Source: Martinezella lusitana
GTDB taxonomy: Bacteria; Pseudomonadota; Alphaproteobacteria; Rhizobiales; Rhizobiaceae
Assembly: GCF_900094565.1 (NCBI RefSeq)
Contig: NZ_FMAF01000029.1
Location: 21,467-85,466 of the forward strand
Direction: 5' to 3'
DNA length: 64,000 bases
This document shows positions 61,480-64,000 of the stretch, in pieces; positions within the stretch are counted from its first letter, which is position 1; the number at the start of each line of letters is the position of its first letter. The notes below the pieces were generated by a model. It was given only the letters and a program-made list of their open reading frames with translations. It did no database searches and had not been told where the DNA came from. The position numbers were made by a program, and so were the translations under genes.

Positions 61480-62388
61480 CTAGATTTTCAGATAGGACCG
61501 CGCCGCATAGAGCGCGATCGCAGCTGCGTTCGAGACATTGAGCGATTTTATCGCGCCCGGCATGTCGAGCCGCGCCAGCGCATTTACCGTTTCCCGCGTT
61601 TTCTGGCGCAGTCCCTTGCCCTCGGAGCCGAGCACCAGGGCGACCTTGTCGCCGCTGAAGGTACCCTCGAGCGGCGCGGGGCCTTCCGAATCAAGGCCGA
61701 TGGTGGTGAATCCGAGGCGATGCAGCTCACTGAGCGCATCGGCGAGATTGGTGATCTGTATATAAGGTATGAGCTCGAGCGCGCCCGAGGCGGATTTTGC
61801 CAGCACACCTGATTCGGTCGGGCTGTGGCGCTGGGTGGTGATCACGGCCCCCGCATCGAAGGCTACGGCCGAGCGCATGATCGCTCCGACGTTGTGCGGG
61901 TCGGTCACCTGGTCGAGAACCAGCAGCAGCGGGCTGTCCTTCAGCGCCTCGAGGCGGCGCACGGGCAGGGGGCGCGTTTCCAGCATTACGCCCTGGTGGA
62001 TTGCTTCAGGGCCCAGCACCTTGTCGATATCCTGCGGTGGGACGATCTCAACGGGAATGCCAAGCGCGTCGACCGGGCCGACCTCCAGCCGCACCAGCGC
62101 ATTCTGCGTCGTCGACAGCTTGATGTTCTTGCGCTCGGGATTGGCAAGGGCGGCGCGAACCGTATGCAGGCCGTAAAGAAGGACCTGATCGGGCGCGAGC
62201 GCCGGAGGCTTCCAATCATCCGCGCCGGGCCGCTTTCGCTTCTGCGGCTGTGGCGTCGGGATTTCGCCGCGCTCGCGCTTGGCATCGCGATGTGCGCGAC
62301 GCAGGGTGGCGTAATGCGTGTCCTTGGCCGACTTGTCGTCGGTGGTGGTATCGGGGCCGGAGCGGCCGGATGTTTTGTCTTTGCTCAT
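61480..62388 (-). CDS. rlmB: 23S rRNA (guanosine-2'-O)-methyltransferase RlmB
   Basis: SpoU-type knotted methyltransferase for 23S rRNA G2251. The 302-residue protein has a charged N-terminal extension (about 65 residues), a substrate-binding domain (VLLYGLHTVRAALANPERKN), and the three SpoU motifs. These are DPHNVGAIMRSAVAFDAGAV, VALVLGSEGKGLRQKTRE, and SLNVSNAAAIALYAARSY. Family neighbours TrmH-like enzymes cannot be fully excluded, but the substrate-binding domain favours RlmB. Confidence 0.92.
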   Translation of the reverse strand: MSKDKTSGRSGPDTTTDDKSAKDTHYATLRRAHRDAKRERGEIPTPQPQKRKRPGADDWKPPALAPDQVLLYGLHTVRAALANPERKNIKLSTTQNALVRLEVGPVDALGIPVEIVPPQDIDKVLGPEAIHQGVMLETRPLPVRRLEALKDSPLLLVLDQVTDPHNVGAIMRSAVAFDAGAVITTQRHSPTESGVLAKSASGALELIPYIQITNLADALSELHRLGFTTIGLDSEGPAPLEGTFSGDKVALVLGSEGKGLRQKTRETVNALARLDMPGAIKSLNVSNAAAIALYAARSYLKI

Positions 62389-62490
62389 GCGGCTTTATAA
62401 CCAGCGCCTTCCCGGGCGCATAGCCCTCTTTCGCCGCCGCGCTTTTCTCACAGGCTGAAATTTTTTCGTCATTTTTGGCAATTCCTTATG

Positions 62491-62519
62491 TTGACAGACG
62501 GAAGTCGTCCGGTCATATA
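62491..62519 (+). promoter_or_regulatory. Sigma-70 promoter for the tRNA-Tyr/tRNA-Gly pair
   Basis: TTGACA (62491-62496) and CATATA (62514-62519) are separated by 17 bases, a near-ideal housekeeping promoter. It begins transcription about 60 bases before tRNA-Tyr. Confidence 0.75.
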
Positions 62520-62587
62520 CGCGGCGCAGATCACGGCGGCGACGCCACGGTCGAGCAAACTTGGTCGCAAGATCCAGTCGGAATACT

Positions 62588-62672
62588 GGAGGGATGCCCG
62601 AGTGGTTAAAGGGGACGGACTGTAAATCCGTTGGCTCAGCCTACGTTGGTTCAAATCCAACTCCCTCCACCA
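62588..62672 (+). tRNA. tRNA-Tyr (anticodon GTA)
   Basis: An 85-base class II tRNA with encoded CCA. Acceptor GGAGGGA pairs with TCCCTCC; the anticodon loop CTGTAAA gives GTA; the long variable arm (GGCTCAGCCTACG region) is as expected for bacterial tRNA-Tyr; T-arm GTTGG-TTCAAAT-CCAAC. Confidence 0.97.
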
Positions 62673-62698
62673 TTCCGCACAGGATCTTGACCACCCGC

Positions 62699-62772
62699 GC
62701 GGGTATAGCTCAATGGTAGAGCAGCAGCCTTCCAAGCTGAATACGCGGGTTCGATTCCCGCTACCCGCTCCA
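62699..62772 (+). tRNA. tRNA-Gly (anticodon TCC)
   Basis: A 74-base tRNA with encoded CCA. Acceptor GCGGGTA pairs with TACCCGC; anticodon loop CTTCCAA gives TCC; T-arm GCGGG-TTCGATT-CCCGC. It follows tRNA-Tyr after 26 bases and surely shares its promoter. Confidence 0.97.
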
Positions 62773-62813
62773 AGTCTCGAAATTTTTAGTCATTCGGACA
62801 GGTACTTATTGTC

Positions 62814-63023
62814 TTAGCGGATCTCGCCGGCAATCTGCCGCAGCAGACCGGCGAGTTGTGCCTCGTCCACCGGCCCGAAAAATTCCGCGTCGGCGGTCTC
62901 GACAGCCACGATGGCGCGCTGTGCCGCCGCCCCGGCTGCGGTAATGCGTATCACCGGCCCGGGAATCGTGATGGTCGGTCTCCCGCGCTCACCCGTCTTT
63001 GCACAGTTGACATGAAGGGTTGC
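62814..63023 (-). pseudogene. MarR-like regulator C-terminal remnant
   Basis: A minus-strand frame of about 70 codons ends in TAA at 62814-62816 and has no usable start. Its sequence reads like the end of a MarR-type regulator: RPTITIPGPVIRITAAGAAA, then VETADAEFFGPVDEAQLAGL and LRQIAGEIR. The N-terminal dimerisation part and winged helix are absent; a stop closes the frame at 63024-63026. It is probably a decayed gene fragment beside the tRNA genes. Confidence 0.5.
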
Positions 63024-63078
63024 TTATATCAACGCGAGCGTTAGATATTGCTCAGGCAACCGAAACGGGAGAACGGAA

Positions 63079-63501
63079 ATGGGTATTTTCGACAAGATCA
63101 AGGGTGCAATCTGGGGAGAGGCAAAGGCTGCTCCGGCACCGACGCAGACCACAGCGGCAACCGCCAACCCGGCCCCTGCGCCGACGCCGGCTCCTTCAGC
63201 GACCACGGCAGCAACATCGCCTGCGACCAGCGCGCCGGCCGCTCCGGTCGATATCGCCTCGATCCTCGATGCGGCCGTCAAGAAGAGTGGCCAGAAGCTC
63301 GACTGGAAACATTCGATCGTCGATCTGATGAAGGCGCTCGGCATGGACGCGAGCCTTTCGGAGCGCAAGGAGCTGGCGCAGGAACTGGGTTATACCGGTG
63401 ATGCTGGCGATTCCGCCAAGATGAACATATTTCTCCACAAGGCGCTTCTGAAGAAGCTCGCGGACAATGGCGGCAAGGTGCCGGCCGAGCTTCTCGACTG
63501 A
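63079..63501 (+). CDS. DUF3597 domain protein
   Basis: A 140-residue protein: an N-terminal MGIFDKIKGAIWG, an Ala/Pro/Thr linker of about 40 residues, and a DUF3597 domain (VDIASILDAAVKKSGQKLDW, then SIVDLMKALGMDASLSERKE and LAQELGYTGDAGDSAKMN). Function unknown; the domain is thought to resemble LysM-associated small folds. GGGAG precedes ATG 63079. A hairpin (63579-63606) lies downstream. Confidence 0.85.
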   Translation: MGIFDKIKGAIWGEAKAAPAPTQTTAATANPAPAPTPAPSATTAATSPATSAPAAPVDIASILDAAVKKSGQKLDWKHSIVDLMKALGMDASLSERKELAQELGYTGDAGDSAKMNIFLHKALLKKLADNGGKVPAELLD

Positions 63502-63907
63502 CAGGCGCCGGGCTTCGGTGCTGACGGCACCGGACATCGATCGTTGTAGACGACGATTTGTCGTCGCCTAATTGCTCTGCGCCCTTTCCCACCGGGAGAG
63601 GGCGCTTTGCATTGATGAGTGGCGTTACCCGATGAATGCTTCCATTCCTGCATCCGGCACTGGAATTCATGCCGGCGCGTGCCTATCTAAGCCATTGAAC
63701 CGGCAGACGCTTTTATATCTTTCCGGATCGGCCGGCGAACCTTGGGCGGCGAATGAATATCGAGGGCTGCGGATCCCGCGCCATCGACCAGGCTTCGCCC
63801 GGAATAGGCCCTGCAATTAAGTCTTGCGCAAACGCGACGAAAGCCTTAAACGGCGGCACTAAACCGGTTCGCCGGGGTCACTCATTACGTTCATAGGAAG
63901 CATTCAA
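63502..63907. other. Intergenic region before tuf
   Basis: About 406 bases without a credible gene. It must hold the tuf promoter unless tuf is read from upstream genes. No clear sigma-70 hexamers were identified. A terminator-like hairpin occupies 63579-63606. Confidence 0.5.
63579..63610 (+). terminator. Terminator of the DUF3597 gene
   Basis: GCGCCCTTTCCC and GGGAGAGGGCGC form a stem with a 3-base loop (one T/G-A irregularity), followed by TTTGC. The T-tract is short. It would separate the DUF3597 gene from tuf. Confidence 0.6.
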
Positions 63908-64000
63908 ATGGCAAAGAGTAAGTTTGAGCGCAATAAGCCGCACGTTAACATTGGTACGATTGGGCACGTTGACCACGGCAAGACGTCTCTGACGGCAGCG
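63908..64000 (+). CDS. tuf: Elongation factor Tu, 5' end (runs out of window)
   Basis: GTPase that brings aminoacyl-tRNA to the ribosome. Only 31 codons are present, beginning [20 protein letters not shown] and reaching the P-loop [14 protein letters not shown] is at 63908; AGGAAG lies shortly upstream. The tRNA-Thr, tRNA-Tyr and tRNA-Gly genes precede it, as in the E. coli tufB locus. Confidence 0.96.

Overview
The window is a 64-kb piece of an alphaproteobacterial chromosome, almost certainly from the Rhizobium group (Rhizobiaceae). The basis is the high-GC coding sequence, divK-pleD cell-cycle genes, an NDUFA12-type complex I subunit, an RNase E whose S1 domain carries a long acidic insert, DUF2155/DUF1062/DUF3572/DUF3597/DUF983 families typical of the order, and GAAC-N7-GAAC LexA-type boxes. 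Most of it is housekeeping DNA. I see no prophage, insertion sequence or CRISPR array.

Layout. 1-3.1 kb: 3' end of proS, then a lolC-type permease and lolD. 3.1-8.1 kb: a DUF5680 gene, a small exported protein, a 28-residue membrane micro-protein and dnaE. 8.1-12.8 kb: an L,D-transpeptidase, a GH25 muramidase lipoprotein, DNA polymerase IV and a divergent GNAT gene. 12.8-15.6 kb: HAD-like and DUF3572 genes, then divK-pleD. 15.6-16.6 kb: an A/T-rich gap, a strong candidate small RNA, and rpmG with a leader hairpin. 16.7-28 kb (minus strand): MFS transporter, DUF983, rnr, topA, dprA, plsY, pyrC-like and pyrB, mostly tightly spaced. 28-33.7 kb: aidB-like gene, a doubly frameshifted parDE module, GNAT, TetR, two small membrane proteins, ruvX and an UPF0173 hydrolase. 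33.8-42.8 kb: gatC-gatA and gatB, separated by a DUF4139 protein, a YjhX/TopAI-like gene and a divergent GNAT gene; then two more GNATs, NDUFA12 and DUF2155. 42.8-49 kb: a damaged DUF1062 gene, aat-accC-accB-aroQ, a DsbA-like protein and an aminotransferase. 49-58.7 kb: rne, amidase, PBP1A, prfB with its programmed frameshift, and NAD kinase. 58.9-64 kb: tRNA-Thr, small genes, rlmB, tRNA-Tyr, tRNA-Gly, a MarR remnant, DUF3597 and the start of tuf.

How genes work together. The main themes are nucleic-acid maintenance (dnaE, dinB, topA, dprA, ruvX, rnr, rne), translation (proS, rpmG, gatCAB, aat, prfB, rlmB, tuf, three tRNAs), envelope building (lolCD, L,D-transpeptidase, muramidase, amidase, PBP1A) and central biosynthesis (pyrBC, plsY, accBC, aroQ, nadK). 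Three GAAC-N7-GAAC sites lie just upstream of, or at, the starts of dinB, the 28-residue membrane micro-protein and the DUF5680 gene. This suggests a local SOS-regulated set. The micro-protein is the most interesting unexplained item because its size, hydrophobicity and likely LexA control resemble SOS membrane peptides of the TisB kind.
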